From positions 1 to 64,000 of the forward strand of contig CAJTWA010000017.1 in the NCBI GenBank assembly GCA_910580195.1: a stretch of DNA of 64,000 nucleotides. The letters run 5' to 3'. Shown in pieces: positions 14,125 through 22,436 of this stretch; within the stretch, counting starts at the first letter, position 1, and every line of letters starts with the position of its first letter. Source of the DNA: an uncultured Lachnospiraceae bacterium. Lineage in GTDB: Bacteria > Bacillota > Clostridia > Lachnospirales > Lachnospiraceae. The notes below the pieces were generated by a model. That model ran no database searches, was not told where the DNA came from, and saw only the letters and a list, made by a program, of their open reading frames with translations. A program made the translations under genes and the position numbers.

Positions 14125-14889
14125 ATGGATGAGAAGAAGAAAAGCTTATTCAGTACCGTAGTGGTATCGTCGGTTGCGGCTGTATTTATTGCAGTGGCAG
14201 TGCTGGTATTATTTGTGCCGCGGGTTGAGGTAAAGGATATCTGCTATTTTATCTGCGGGTGCGTGGTTATTTTCGGGATTTACATGATTGTACGGTATTT
14301 TATGACGGCTGGGTATGAAAAGCTGAATGAATATGGGTTTTCCGAGGGCGTGCTTTTTGTGCTGCTGGGAATCTGCGGGCTGGTGAGCGCAGAGCGGATT
14401 GCAGCGTCCTTCCTGACCGCCCTTGGCCTGCTGCTGCTTTTGTCCGGGGTGATTAAGCTCCAGTATGCCTTGGATTTAAAGTGCATGGGGGACAAGGCGT
14501 GGGCCGGGTTTTTCGTGGTGACGGTGATTTTGCTGGGATGCAGCATTTCCGTGATATTAAATCCATTTGAAGATATGGGTTTTTACCAGAATTATACGGC
14601 ATACATCCTGTTGGTGGACGGGATTGTGGAAATCGTTACTATTTTCTACCTGAATTTCAGGACGAAGGCTTACCGGCAAGGGCGCGGCATGGGCCGTGAA
14701 GGGGAACAGCAGGAAGTCTATGAACTGAAAAATCAGGAAGGAGGCATGGCGGCACAGCCGGAACCTAATGCAGGGGCATATGATGCAGATTTCAGTAAAA
14801 ATCCACAAGAAAAAAACATGGAGGATAAACAGGAGGAAAACGCGGAATTCTATAAAGAAATAGGCCAAGGGGGACAGCAGGGGGAATAG
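14125..14889 (+). CDS. DUF308 (HdeD-like) membrane protein
   Basis: The 254-residue protein has six hydrophobic helices in three hairpins, the DUF308 pattern also found in HdeD. It includes a positively charged linker and a hydrophilic, glutamate- and glutamine-rich tail of about 70 residues facing the cytoplasm. The role is unknown; HdeD relatives are linked to acid stress. The ATG at 14125 has AAAGGAG 8 bases upstream. A TATGAT -10-like box lies near 14045. It is followed by nrdD and unlikely to be cotranscribed, because a promoter precedes nrdD. Confidence 0.8.
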   Translation: MDEKKKSLFSTVVVSSVAAVFIAVAVLVLFVPRVEVKDICYFICGCVVIFGIYMIVRYFMTAGYEKLNEYGFSEGVLFVLLGICGLVSAERIAASFLTALGLLLLLSGVIKLQYALDLKCMGDKAWAGFFVVTVILLGCSISVILNPFEDMGFYQNYTAYILLVDGIVEIVTIFYLNFRTKAYRQGRGMGREGEQQEVYELKNQEGGMAAQPEPNAGAYDADFSKNPQEKNMEDKQEENAEFYKEIGQGGQQGE

Positions 14890-14952
14890 TTTTTTTGTGG
14901 CACATGACAGGAAACAGCATTTTTCATCTTGCTTTTTGGGGCTGGGAATAAT

Positions 14953-15009
14953 ATAATAGGTGGGCACATATGGTGTTAAATAAATTGATAACATACTATA
15001 TTTAGTTGT
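14953..15009 (+). promoter_or_regulatory. nrdD promoter with candidate NrdR boxes
   Basis: TATAAT (14953-14958) forms a -10. Downstream, CTATATTTAG (14996-15005) differs by one base from the core CWATATATWG of NrdR boxes, and a weaker partial box ending ATATGGTGT is centred 32 bases upstream. Paired NrdR boxes one to three helical turns apart are usual at nrd promoters. The first box is poor, so this is tentative. Confidence 0.35.
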
Positions 15010-15023
15010 TTGGAGGGCAAGGA

Positions 15024-17186
15024 ATGAAGATTATCAAGAGAAGCGGGAAAGAAACGGGATTTGACGCCAGCAAGATTATTGATGCCATCACGAAGGCAAA
15101 CCAAGAGGTGGCAGAGAGCGACCAGCTATCCCAAGGGCAGATTACAGCAATTGCAGAGCGGATTACCGGGGTGTGCGCAGACATGGAACGGATTTATAAC
15201 GTAGAAGAAATCCAAGACATGGTGGAAAATGAGATTATGGCCTACAATGCATTTGAAGTGGCAAGGAAATATATTACGTACCGCTACAAACGTGCGCTGG
15301 TGCGTAAGTCCAATTCCACGGATCAGCAGATTTTAAGCCTGATAGAATGTAATAATGAAGAAATCAAACAGGAAAATTCCAACAAGAACCCCATTGTAAA
15401 CAGCGTCCAGCGGGATTATATGGCCGGGGAAGTCAGCAAGGACATTACAAAGCGGTTCCTCCTGCCAGAACATGTGGTACATGCCCACGAGGAAGGCATG
15501 ATCCATTTCCACGATGCAGATTATTTCGCCCAGCACATGCATAACTGCTGCCTTGTCAACTTGGAGGACATGCTCCAGAATGGGACGGTTATCAGCGAAA
15601 CCATGATTGAGCGGCCGAAGAGCTTTTCCACGGCCTGCAATGTGGCGACCCAAGCCATTGCCCAGATTGCCAGCTCCCAGTACGGCGGGCAGAGCATTAC
15701 CCTGTCCCACCTTGCCCCCTTTGTGGAAGTGAGCCGGCAGAAACTGCGCAAGATTGTCCGGCGGGAGTTCCAGTCCGCAGGCATTTCGCTGGAGGAAGAT
15801 AAAATCAACGAAGTGGCGGAGATGCGGGTAAAAGAGGAAATCCGCCGGGGCGTCCAGATGATACAGTACCAAGTGATTACTTTAATGACGACTAACGGGC
15901 AGGCTCCCTTTGTCACGGTGTTCATGTACTTGGATGAAGTAGAGGAAGGCCGCCTGCGGGACGACCTTGCCTTAGTGATAAAAGAAATGCTCTTACAGCG
16001 GATGCAGGGGGTGAAAAATGAAAAGGGCGTTTACATTACCCCGGCGTTCCCCAAGCTGATTTACGTATTGGAGGAGGATAACATCCGGGAAGGCGCCCCC
16101 TACTGGGAAATCACAAAGCTGGCTGCCAAATGCACAGCCAAACGGATGGTGCCGGATTATATTTCGGAAAAAGTCATGAAAGAAAACAAAGAGGGCAACT
16201 GCTATCCCTGCATGGGCTGCCGCTCCTTCCTGACTGTGTACCATGAGGAAAATGGGAACCCGAAATTTTACGGCAGGTTCAACCAAGGGGTGGTGACGCT
16301 GAACCTTGTGGACGTGGCCTGCTCTTCCGGCGGGGATATGGAGAAATTCTGGGAAATCCTAGAAGAACGGATGGATTTGTGCCGGGAAGCGCTGATGCTG
16401 CGCCATAACCGCCTGAAGGGCACGCCTTCTGACGTTGCGCCTATCCTGTGGCAGTATGGGGCTTTGGCAAGGCTTAAAAAGGGCGAGGTGATAGACAAGC
16501 TGCTTTATGGCGGCTATTCTACCATTTCGCTGGGCTATGCGGGCCTTTGCGAGTGCACAAGGTATATGACGGGGAAATCCCATACGGACCCAGCGGCTAC
16601 CCCATTTGCCTTGGAGGTGATGCAGCGGATGAACCAAGCATGCAAGCGGTGGCAGGATGAAACAGACATTGCTTTCAGCCTGTATGGGACGCCTCTGGAA
16701 TCCACCACTTATAAATTTGCGAAATGCTTGCAGCGGCGGTTCGGCGTAATTGCAGGGGTGACGGATAGGAATTACATCACCAACAGCTACCATATCCATG
16801 TGACGGAGGAAATCGACGCTTTCCGTAAGCTGACTTTTGAATCCCAGTTCCAGAAACTTTCGCCGGGGGGCGCAGTCAGCTATGTGGAGGTGCCGGATAT
16901 GCAGGGGAACCTGCCGGCAGTGCTCACGGTGATGCAGCATATTTACGACAATATTATGTATGGGGAGCTGAATACGAAAAGCGATTACTGCCAAGCCTGC
17001 GGCTACGAAGGGGAAATTAAGATTGTGCCGGACGAAGACAGCAAGCTGGTGTGGGAATGTCCCAACTGCCGCAACCGGGACGAGGATAAGATGAACGTTG
17101 CCAGAAGGACCTGCGGCTATATCGGCACGCAATTCTGGAACCAAGGGCGGACGCAGGAAATCCAGGACCGGGTGATGCATTTATAA
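15024..17186 (+). CDS. nrdD: Anaerobic ribonucleoside-triphosphate reductase
   Basis: The 720-residue class III enzyme reduces ribonucleoside triphosphates to deoxy forms in the cytoplasm without oxygen. It has an N-terminal ATP-cone (residues 1-90, IIKRSGKETGFDASKI onward), the catalytic barrel, a zinc site near the end (CQAC about 654 and CPNC about 678) and the glycyl-radical motif CGYIGTQFW near residue 697. The ATG at 15024 follows GGAGGGCAAGG. nrdG lies 38 bases downstream, so the pair is an operon; NrdG installs the radical. Confidence 0.97.
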   Translation: MKIIKRSGKETGFDASKIIDAITKANQEVAESDQLSQGQITAIAERITGVCADMERIYNVEEIQDMVENEIMAYNAFEVARKYITYRYKRALVRKSNSTDQQILSLIECNNEEIKQENSNKNPIVNSVQRDYMAGEVSKDITKRFLLPEHVVHAHEEGMIHFHDADYFAQHMHNCCLVNLEDMLQNGTVISETMIERPKSFSTACNVATQAIAQIASSQYGGQSITLSHLAPFVEVSRQKLRKIVRREFQSAGISLEEDKINEVAEMRVKEEIRRGVQMIQYQVITLMTTNGQAPFVTVFMYLDEVEEGRLRDDLALVIKEMLLQRMQGVKNEKGVYITPAFPKLIYVLEEDNIREGAPYWEITKLAAKCTAKRMVPDYISEKVMKENKEGNCYPCMGCRSFLTVYHEENGNPKFYGRFNQGVVTLNLVDVACSSGGDMEKFWEILEERMDLCREALMLRHNRLKGTPSDVAPILWQYGALARLKKGEVIDKLLYGGYSTISLGYAGLCECTRYMTGKSHTDPAATPFALEVMQRMNQACKRWQDETDIAFSLYGTPLESTTYKFAKCLQRRFGVIAGVTDRNYITNSYHIHVTEEIDAFRKLTFESQFQKLSPGGAVSYVEVPDMQGNLPAVLTVMQHIYDNIMYGELNTKSDYCQACGYEGEIKIVPDEDSKLVWECPNCRNRDEDKMNVARRTCGYIGTQFWNQGRTQEIQDRVMHL

Positions 17187-17224
17187 TTTTTATTGAGGAA
17201 TTTCAGGATAAAGAGGGAACTGTT

Positions 17225-17776
17225 ATGCATTATGGGGAAATTAAGAAAACAGATATTGCAAATGGGGAGGGCGTTAGGGCCGCCCTGTTTGTTTCTGGCT
17301 GCACCCACCATTGCAAGGGATGCTTTAACCCGGAAACGTGGGATTTCGGGTATGGGAAGGAATTTACAGGGGAAACGGAGGAAGAACTGCTTCTGGCCCT
17401 GGCCCCTGCCCATATTGCAGGGCTGTCGCTGCTGGGCGGGGAGCCTATGGAGCCGGAAAACCAAAGGGCACTGCTCCCATTCCTGCGGCGGGTGAAAGGG
17501 ACGTACCCAGAGAAAACCATCTGGTGCTACACGGGCTACCTGTTTGATAAAGAGCTGCAAGGCGAAGGGCGGGCAAGGTGCGAAGTTACCGACGAATTGC
17601 TTTCCCTGATTGACGTGCTGGTAGACGGGGAATTTGTGCAGGAGAAGAAGAATATTTCCCTGCGGTTTAGGGGATCGGAGAACCAGCGGGTGATTGATGT
17701 GCAAAAGAGTTTCCAAGAGGGGAAAATAGTGGAAAAGGAACTGGATTCTTATGCCCGTGAACCAGACGGCTGGTAA
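17225..17776 (+). CDS. nrdG: Anaerobic ribonucleotide reductase activating protein
   Basis: This 183-residue radical-SAM protein carries the cluster motif CTHHCKGC near residues 26-33 and the SAM-binding GGEP. It cleaves S-adenosylmethionine to create the glycyl radical on NrdD. The partner gene is directly upstream. The ATG at 17225 has AAAGAGGGAACTG upstream. After the stop there are about 160 AT-rich bases without a strong hairpin. Confidence 0.96.
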   Translation: MHYGEIKKTDIANGEGVRAALFVSGCTHHCKGCFNPETWDFGYGKEFTGETEEELLLALAPAHIAGLSLLGGEPMEPENQRALLPFLRRVKGTYPEKTIWCYTGYLFDKELQGEGRARCEVTDELLSLIDVLVDGEFVQEKKNISLRFRGSENQRVIDVQKSFQEGKIVEKELDSYAREPDGW

Positions 17777-17937
17777 ACAGGTTCCCGCATTTTTAAAATC
17801 AACAGCAAATCATTTGGCAAATAAGGATGCCCGGGGGCACCATTCACAAAAAGTTAAAAATATTTAAGGTTTTTTTAATAAAAGCTGAAAGACAAGGCGT
17901 ACCATGGACGATAAAATATAAAGAAAGTGAAAATTAG

Positions 17938-18411
17938 ATGGAGTATAGCAATAAAGAAAAAGGGAGAGAGTATTTTAAAGTAGTGTTAGTCAGGGTCAGT
18001 GCCGATGAATATGTCATCCTGAAAGGGCCAAAGGAAGAAAAATTTCTGGCGGGAATGTTGAGGGATGACTATAATTCTACCAGATATGAGAAGATGATTC
18101 GGCTGCTGGCAGAAGAGGTGGTGCAGGAAACATACAGGGAACAGTTTTATGCCATATTTTCCATGGAAAACATGTTGGAGGCTTTTCAGGACAGGGAAGG
18201 GCCGGTTGAATTTTCTTACATAAGGGAAATAGGAGGGGAACTGGAACCCGTAACCACGAGGGTATACCCGAGGCTGAAACAGGGAGGGAAGCTGGAAGAA
18301 TTTATGGTATATGTCCAATGCCATGAGGAGGGATGCAGATGCGGGACAGGGAACGCAGAAGGAAACGCAGAATTATCATTGGGAGCTTGTCAGGGGCAGT
18401 CCTGCTGCTGA
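17938..18411 (+). CDS. Hypothetical protein overlapping the L,D-transpeptidase gene
   Basis: The frame of 157 codons starts at ATG 17938 with only GAAAGTG upstream. The body (YFKVVLVRVSADEYVILKG, then EFSYIREIGGE, then TTRVYPRLK) has a PAS-like or signalling-domain flavour, but I cannot place it in a family. The last 25 codons overlap the L,D-transpeptidase gene and are cysteine-rich (GCRCGTG and GQSCC), unlike the rest. The original stop may therefore have been lost by a frameshift. An alternative is that it is a degraded sensor fragment. Confidence 0.5.
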   Translation: MEYSNKEKGREYFKVVLVRVSADEYVILKGPKEEKFLAGMLRDDYNSTRYEKMIRLLAEEVVQETYREQFYAIFSMENMLEAFQDREGPVEFSYIREIGGELEPVTTRVYPRLKQGGKLEEFMVYVQCHEEGCRCGTGNAEGNAELSLGACQGQSCC

Positions 18412-19835
18412 CGGCAGCTTATCTTGGGATGGCGATGTATTTTAGCAGCCACTTTTTTTTCCGCACCAAAATCAACGGCTGGAAGGTAGGCGGGATGGAT
18501 TTAAAGAGCGCGGAAGAGAAAGTCGGGAAGGGCGTGGAGGATTACTTGCTGACGGTATTCGACCGGGAGGGGGAAAAGCACCATATCTACGGGCATGACA
18601 TTGCCTGCGCCTATGTGCCGGACGGCTCTGTGGAAAAATTGCTGGAGGGGCAGAAACCATTCCAGTGGGTTGCAGCGCTTTTTCAGCCAAAATCAGGGGA
18701 AGTGCCCATTACCATGGAGTATCAGGAATCCTTGATTTCCGATGCGGTTGCAGCCATGGACTGTTTTCAGGAAGGGAATATCATAGAGCCTGAAAATGCA
18801 GAGATTAAGCTGGGGGACGATGGGTATTACATTGAGCCGGAAGAGATGGGCACCCGGATGCTGTTTGACAGCGTCCTTGGGAAAGTGAAGCAGGCGGTTT
18901 CGGCAGGGGATTCGGAGGTGTCCTTAACAGACGAAGATTACGTGAACCCGGAGATTACAAAGGACAGCCCTGTGGTTATAGAGGCCATGGGGCGTATCCA
19001 AAGCTATGAAAACGCCGAGATTACTTATGAGATTAAAGATTATGAGGAAAAACTTGGCAAGGAGAAAATCCGCAGCTTTATTGAACTGGGGGAAGGCTTC
19101 CAAGTTTCCTTAAAGGAAGATGAGATTGAAAAATATGTCCAGAACCTTGCCAGCACCTATAACACGTATGCAGACGTCCGCAAATTCAAGACGTCTTCCG
19201 GCGACACGGTGGAAATCGGCGGCGGGGATTATGGATGGATCCTCAATAAGCCCAGCGAGGCGGAGCAGATCAAAGCGGATTTGGAGGCTGGGAAGCCCGT
19301 CAGCCGGGAGCCGGTCTATGCCCAGCGGCCCTTTGTGGAAGGGAAAGACGATATTGGGAATACATATATTGAGATTGATTACACGAAGCAGCACCTTTGG
19401 TATTATGAAAACGGCAGCCTGGTGACGGAAACCGATGTGGTGACAGGGAACATCAGCCGCAACAACGGCTCCCCGGATGGGGTGTTCAAAATTGTATATA
19501 AGGAAAGCCCCGCTGTGTTAAAAGGGGAAGATTATGAGTCGGACGTCACTTACTTTATGCCTTTTGCCTATAATGTGGGGATCCATGACGCATCTTGGCG
19601 CAACGGCAGGTTTGGCGGCGATATTTATAAGAGCAGCGGTTCCCATGGCTGCATCAATGCGCCGTTGGAAATTGCAACAATCCTCTATGAACGGGTGAAG
19701 GTGGGGACGCCGGTGGTGGCCTTTTACCGGGAGCCGGTGGAGCTGATCGCAGAAAATGCGAAAATTTCCAATGCATTTTCCTATGTGGACCCGGAGGCGG
19801 AGAAAGAGCAGGGGGCGGAAGGGGCAGTGCAGTAA
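18333..19835 (+). CDS. L,D-transpeptidase (YkuD domain) with peptidoglycan-binding repeats
   Basis: The 500-residue protein has one N-terminal membrane anchor (about residues 14-36), a PG-binding type 4 region over residues 50-330, and a C-terminal YkuD domain. The catalytic signature is IHDASW followed by SSGSHGCINAP with the cysteine near residue 438. It makes 3-3 crosslinks in peptidoglycan or attaches polymers outside the membrane. ATGs at 18333 and 18339 both follow GAGGAGG. The start overlaps the upstream hypothetical gene by 79 bases, so translation may be coupled. The acidic tail is dispensable in relatives. Confidence 0.93.
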   Translation: MQMRDRERRRKRRIIIGSLSGAVLLLTAAYLGMAMYFSSHFFFRTKINGWKVGGMDLKSAEEKVGKGVEDYLLTVFDREGEKHHIYGHDIACAYVPDGSVEKLLEGQKPFQWVAALFQPKSGEVPITMEYQESLISDAVAAMDCFQEGNIIEPENAEIKLGDDGYYIEPEEMGTRMLFDSVLGKVKQAVSAGDSEVSLTDEDYVNPEITKDSPVVIEAMGRIQSYENAEITYEIKDYEEKLGKEKIRSFIELGEGFQVSLKEDEIEKYVQNLASTYNTYADVRKFKTSSGDTVEIGGGDYGWILNKPSEAEQIKADLEAGKPVSREPVYAQRPFVEGKDDIGNTYIEIDYTKQHLWYYENGSLVTETDVVTGNISRNNGSPDGVFKIVYKESPAVLKGEDYESDVTYFMPFAYNVGIHDASWRNGRFGGDIYKSSGSHGCINAPLEIATILYERVKVGTPVVAFYREPVELIAENAKISNAFSYVDPEAEKEQGAEGAVQ

Positions 19836-19901
19836 AAAGATAAAAACCTTCAAAATGTACAGCATTTGTTTTTTTCAATTTGTAGGCATCATAATTGACA
19901 T

Positions 19902-19967
19902 GGTACAATAGTTGCAGCTATTATACCGCCCGTAGCGTAGCGGAGTGGCATAGTTTTACCATGTCAT
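19902..19967 (+). promoter_or_regulatory. Promoter and structured leader of the pyruvate-kinase-like gene
   Basis: TACAAT (19904-19909) is followed by a leader that can fold. GACATGGTA (just upstream) is complementary to TACCATGTC near 19957-19967, and CCGC/GCGG and CTAT/ATAG pairs lie inside. The segment GGTAYAATAG-NN-GCAGCTATKATAC is shared with the promoter of the DUF89 gene at 24175-24200. Confidence 0.45.
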
Positions 19968-20021
19968 AGTTTATCACGAAGTGATTATGGTATAAGAATA
20001 AAAAGGATAGGAAAAAGGGGA

Positions 20022-21095
20022 ATGGGAAAAACAGAGATTTACGGGACCATCGGACCTGCCTGTGCCAAGGCAGAAACCCTTACCGAGATGTTCCGCCTTG
20101 GCATGGCAGGCATCCGCCTGAACCTCTCCCATACAGGGCTGGAGTCGTGCAGGGAATGGACAGAATTGATAAAGGCTGCAGCAAAAGCAGCTGGGAAACA
20201 GCCAAAACTTCTGATTGACCTGCAAGGACCGGAACTTCGGATTGGGGGACTGAGGCAGCCAGTAGAATTGGCGGAAGGGGAAACGGCCGTTTTTGTGGAA
20301 AGTGGGAAAAGCGGTGCGGGTGCAGCTTCATTGCCGGAAAATGATTTGGCGGGCGCGGGGAGGGATACAGCAGCTATCCCAGTGCCAAAGCCAGTCCTTG
20401 GGGCTTTCAAAGCAGGACAGGAAGTCTTGCTGGATGATGGGAAAATTCTGCTTCAAGTGCTGGGGCAGGAAGAGGCTGCAAAGGCCAAGGAAGGCATCTT
20501 ATGCAAAGTGCTCCGGGGCGGAACCTTAAAGTCCAGAAAAAGCATTGCGCTCCCGGGGGTAAGGCTAAAGCTCCCAGTCCTTACAGAGAGCGACAGGAGA
20601 AATATCCGAAGCGCCCGTTCCCATGGGGTAACAGGGGTGATGCTCCCCTTTGTCCGGAGTGCAGAGGATTTAATAGAACTGCGGCAGGAACTGCAGGAGG
20701 CAGATGCAGGGGAATTGGAAGTATTTGCAAAAATAGAGAATCTGGAAGGCGTAGCCCATTTGGAAGAGCTCCTGCCCTTTGCAGACCAGATTGTGGTTGC
20801 GCGGGGGGACTTGGGCAACAGTATGCCCTTGTGGGAACTTCCCATGGTGCAGGCGAAAATCGCTGAAACCTGCCGTCTGGCAGGGAAACCGTTCCTAATC
20901 GTGACACAGATGCTTGCGTCTATGGAAGAACATCCCTTCCCAACCCGGGCAGAAGTGTCAGATATCTTCCGTGCAGTTTCCGAAGGGGCCGCCAGCGTGA
21001 TGGTGACAGGGGAAACTGCCGTTGGGAAATACCCAGCCGAAACCATCCGCTATCTTGTAAATACCGTGCGGGCAGCGGAGGGATACTGCCGGTAA
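20022..21095 (+). CDS. Pyruvate kinase-like protein lacking the C-terminal domain
   Basis: The 357-residue protein has the barrel motifs of pyruvate kinase: GIRLNLSH, LPGVRLKLPVLTESD, KIENLEG, VVARGDLGNSMP, TQMLASMEEHPFPTRAEVSD and VMVTGETAVGKYPAET. Classical enzymes have 470-590 residues with an allosteric C-terminal domain, which is absent here. The usual DTKGPE is DLQGPE and the B domain appears short. It may be a catalytic short form or a regulatory relative. AAAAAGGGG precedes the ATG. The gene's last codons are repeated downstream. Confidence 0.85.
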   Translation: MGKTEIYGTIGPACAKAETLTEMFRLGMAGIRLNLSHTGLESCREWTELIKAAAKAAGKQPKLLIDLQGPELRIGGLRQPVELAEGETAVFVESGKSGAGAASLPENDLAGAGRDTAAIPVPKPVLGAFKAGQEVLLDDGKILLQVLGQEEAAKAKEGILCKVLRGGTLKSRKSIALPGVRLKLPVLTESDRRNIRSARSHGVTGVMLPFVRSAEDLIELRQELQEADAGELEVFAKIENLEGVAHLEELLPFADQIVVARGDLGNSMPLWELPMVQAKIAETCRLAGKPFLIVTQMLASMEEHPFPTRAEVSDIFRAVSEGAASVMVTGETAVGKYPAETIRYLVNTVRAAEGYCR

Positions 21096-21312
21096 ATGCG
21101 GGGGCAATACATCCTTAAATAGTCCTCATTGCTGAACGCACGAGAGGGATACTGCCGGTAAATGCGGGAGCAATACATCAACACAGCACCCTCCCCGGCC
21201 TGTATGGGAGGAGAACGGCTAGCTAATGCAGGGCTGATGGTGCCCGTCTGGCAAACAAAAAGCAGGGGTAGGCGAGGGATACTGCCAGAAAGTGTAGGCT
21301 CTGATACCGCTG
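21077..21312 (+). repeat. Dispersed copies of the pyruvate-kinase-like gene tail
   Basis: GAGGGATACTGCCGGTAAATG, the end of the gene with its stop, begins at about 21077 and recurs at about 21143 (nearly exact over 35 bases, continuing into GCAATACATC) and in weaker form at about 21284. The first two copies are 66 bases apart. Confidence 0.75.
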
Positions 21313-21345
21313 GAAAAGGCGGAAAAAGCATCAAGAATATGGATA

Positions 21346-21412
21346 AAATAGCGCCCATTTTTATGCAAGAGGAATCTATGCCATCCTGCATAAAAATGGG
21401 TGTTTTGCTATT
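21346..21412. terminator. Bidirectional terminator between convergent genes
   Basis: A perfect 14-bp stem, CCCATTTTTATGCA (21354-21367) with TGCATAAAAATGGG (21387-21400), is flanked by T- and A-rich bases on both sides. It separates the pyruvate-kinase-like gene from the convergent methyltransferase gene. Confidence 0.75.
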
Positions 21413-22265
21413 GTTCCCAACGCCCGCTTGCCCCGCAAGGCAGCACGAGCCCATTGGAGGATACGGGAAGGCCGATTTCCTGTGCCTCCACGTTCCCGCC
21501 CAATTTTCCCAAGGCCGAGCCCAGCATATAGGCCAGCACTGCAGGCTGGAGCCCAGTCGTGTAGGAATTTACCAGAAAAAACAGGGGGGTGTCGGAAAGG
21601 AGGCTGGTGCACAGTTGGATTAGCGGGTAAATTTTGTCCTCAATTTTCCAGATTTCCCCTTTCGGGCCCCTGCCATAGGAAGGCGGATCCATTATGATGG
21701 CGTCATAGCGGCTGCCCCGACGGATTTCCCGTTCCGTAAATTTCACGCAGTCGTCTACAATCCAGCGGATAGGCGCGTCCGAAAGGCCGGAGGCAATGGC
21801 GTTTTCTTTTGCCCAAGTTACCATCCCCTTGGATGCGTCCACATGGGTGACGGATGCCCCGGCAGCGGCAGCGGCTAAGGATGCGCCACCGGTGTAGGCA
21901 AACAGGTTCAGGACTTTTATGGGACGCCCAGCCTGCCTGATTTTTTCCCCGAACCAGTCCCAATTTACCGCTTGCTCTGGGAACAGGCCGGTATGCTTAA
22001 AGCGAAAGGGCTTCAAGTGGAAGGTAAAGGAGCCGTAATGCAAGTCCCATTGTTCTGGCAAATCGAAAAATTCCCATTCGCCGCCGCCCTTTTTGCTGCG
22101 GTGGTAATGGGCGTTCCTGTTTTCCCAGCCTTTGTGGGCCTTTGGGGTGCCCCAGATGACTTGCGGGTCAGGCCGCACGAGGAGGTAGCTGCCCCAGCGT
22201 TCCAGCTTTTCCCCATCTGAACAGTCTATTACTTCATATTCTTTCCAATGATTTGCAATCCACAT
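21408..22265 (-). CDS. Class I SAM-dependent methyltransferase, RlmK/RlmI-like
   Basis: The 285-residue protein has SAM motif I NLFAYTGGASLAAAAAGA and the catalytic DPPSYGRGPKGE of rRNA base methyltransferases related to RlmI and the RlmK half of RlmKL. It lacks an N-terminal PUA domain; the first 100 residues hold WGSYLLVRPDPQVIW. I start at the ATG at 22265 (MWIANHWKEYEVID) with AAAGGA upstream; the open frame extends 15 codons further without support. It probably methylates 23S rRNA, but the target is inferred from family only. Confidence 0.85.
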   Translation of the reverse strand: MWIANHWKEYEVIDCSDGEKLERWGSYLLVRPDPQVIWGTPKAHKGWENRNAHYHRSKKGGGEWEFFDLPEQWDLHYGSFTFHLKPFRFKHTGLFPEQAVNWDWFGEKIRQAGRPIKVLNLFAYTGGASLAAAAAGASVTHVDASKGMVTWAKENAIASGLSDAPIRWIVDDCVKFTEREIRRGSRYDAIIMDPPSYGRGPKGEIWKIEDKIYPLIQLCTSLLSDTPLFFLVNSYTTGLQPAVLAYMLGSALGKLGGNVEAQEIGLPVSSNGLVLPCGASGRWEQ

Positions 22266-22436
22266 AAAATGTATCCTTTCTGTGATGTGTCCATGTTTTC
22301 TGCCATCCATTGTAGCACAGGGATGGGGATAACGGAAGTGGATTTTCAGTGCAGGGGCAGAATTTGGGATGGTGGGGGCGGATGTGGAAGGATGGGCAGA
22401 ATCATACAGGGCTTTCTATCGGCAAATAGTTTGCAT

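Noticed and set aside
15333..17180. Long minus-strand ORFs inside nrdD
   Set aside because: They are antisense shadows caused by codon bias; nrdD has all family motifs on the plus strand.
19902..19967. tRNA-like structure in the leader before the pyruvate-kinase-like gene
   Set aside because: There is no acceptor stem with CCA-proximal pairing, no T-arm GGTTCGA and no cloverleaf; only short stems are present.
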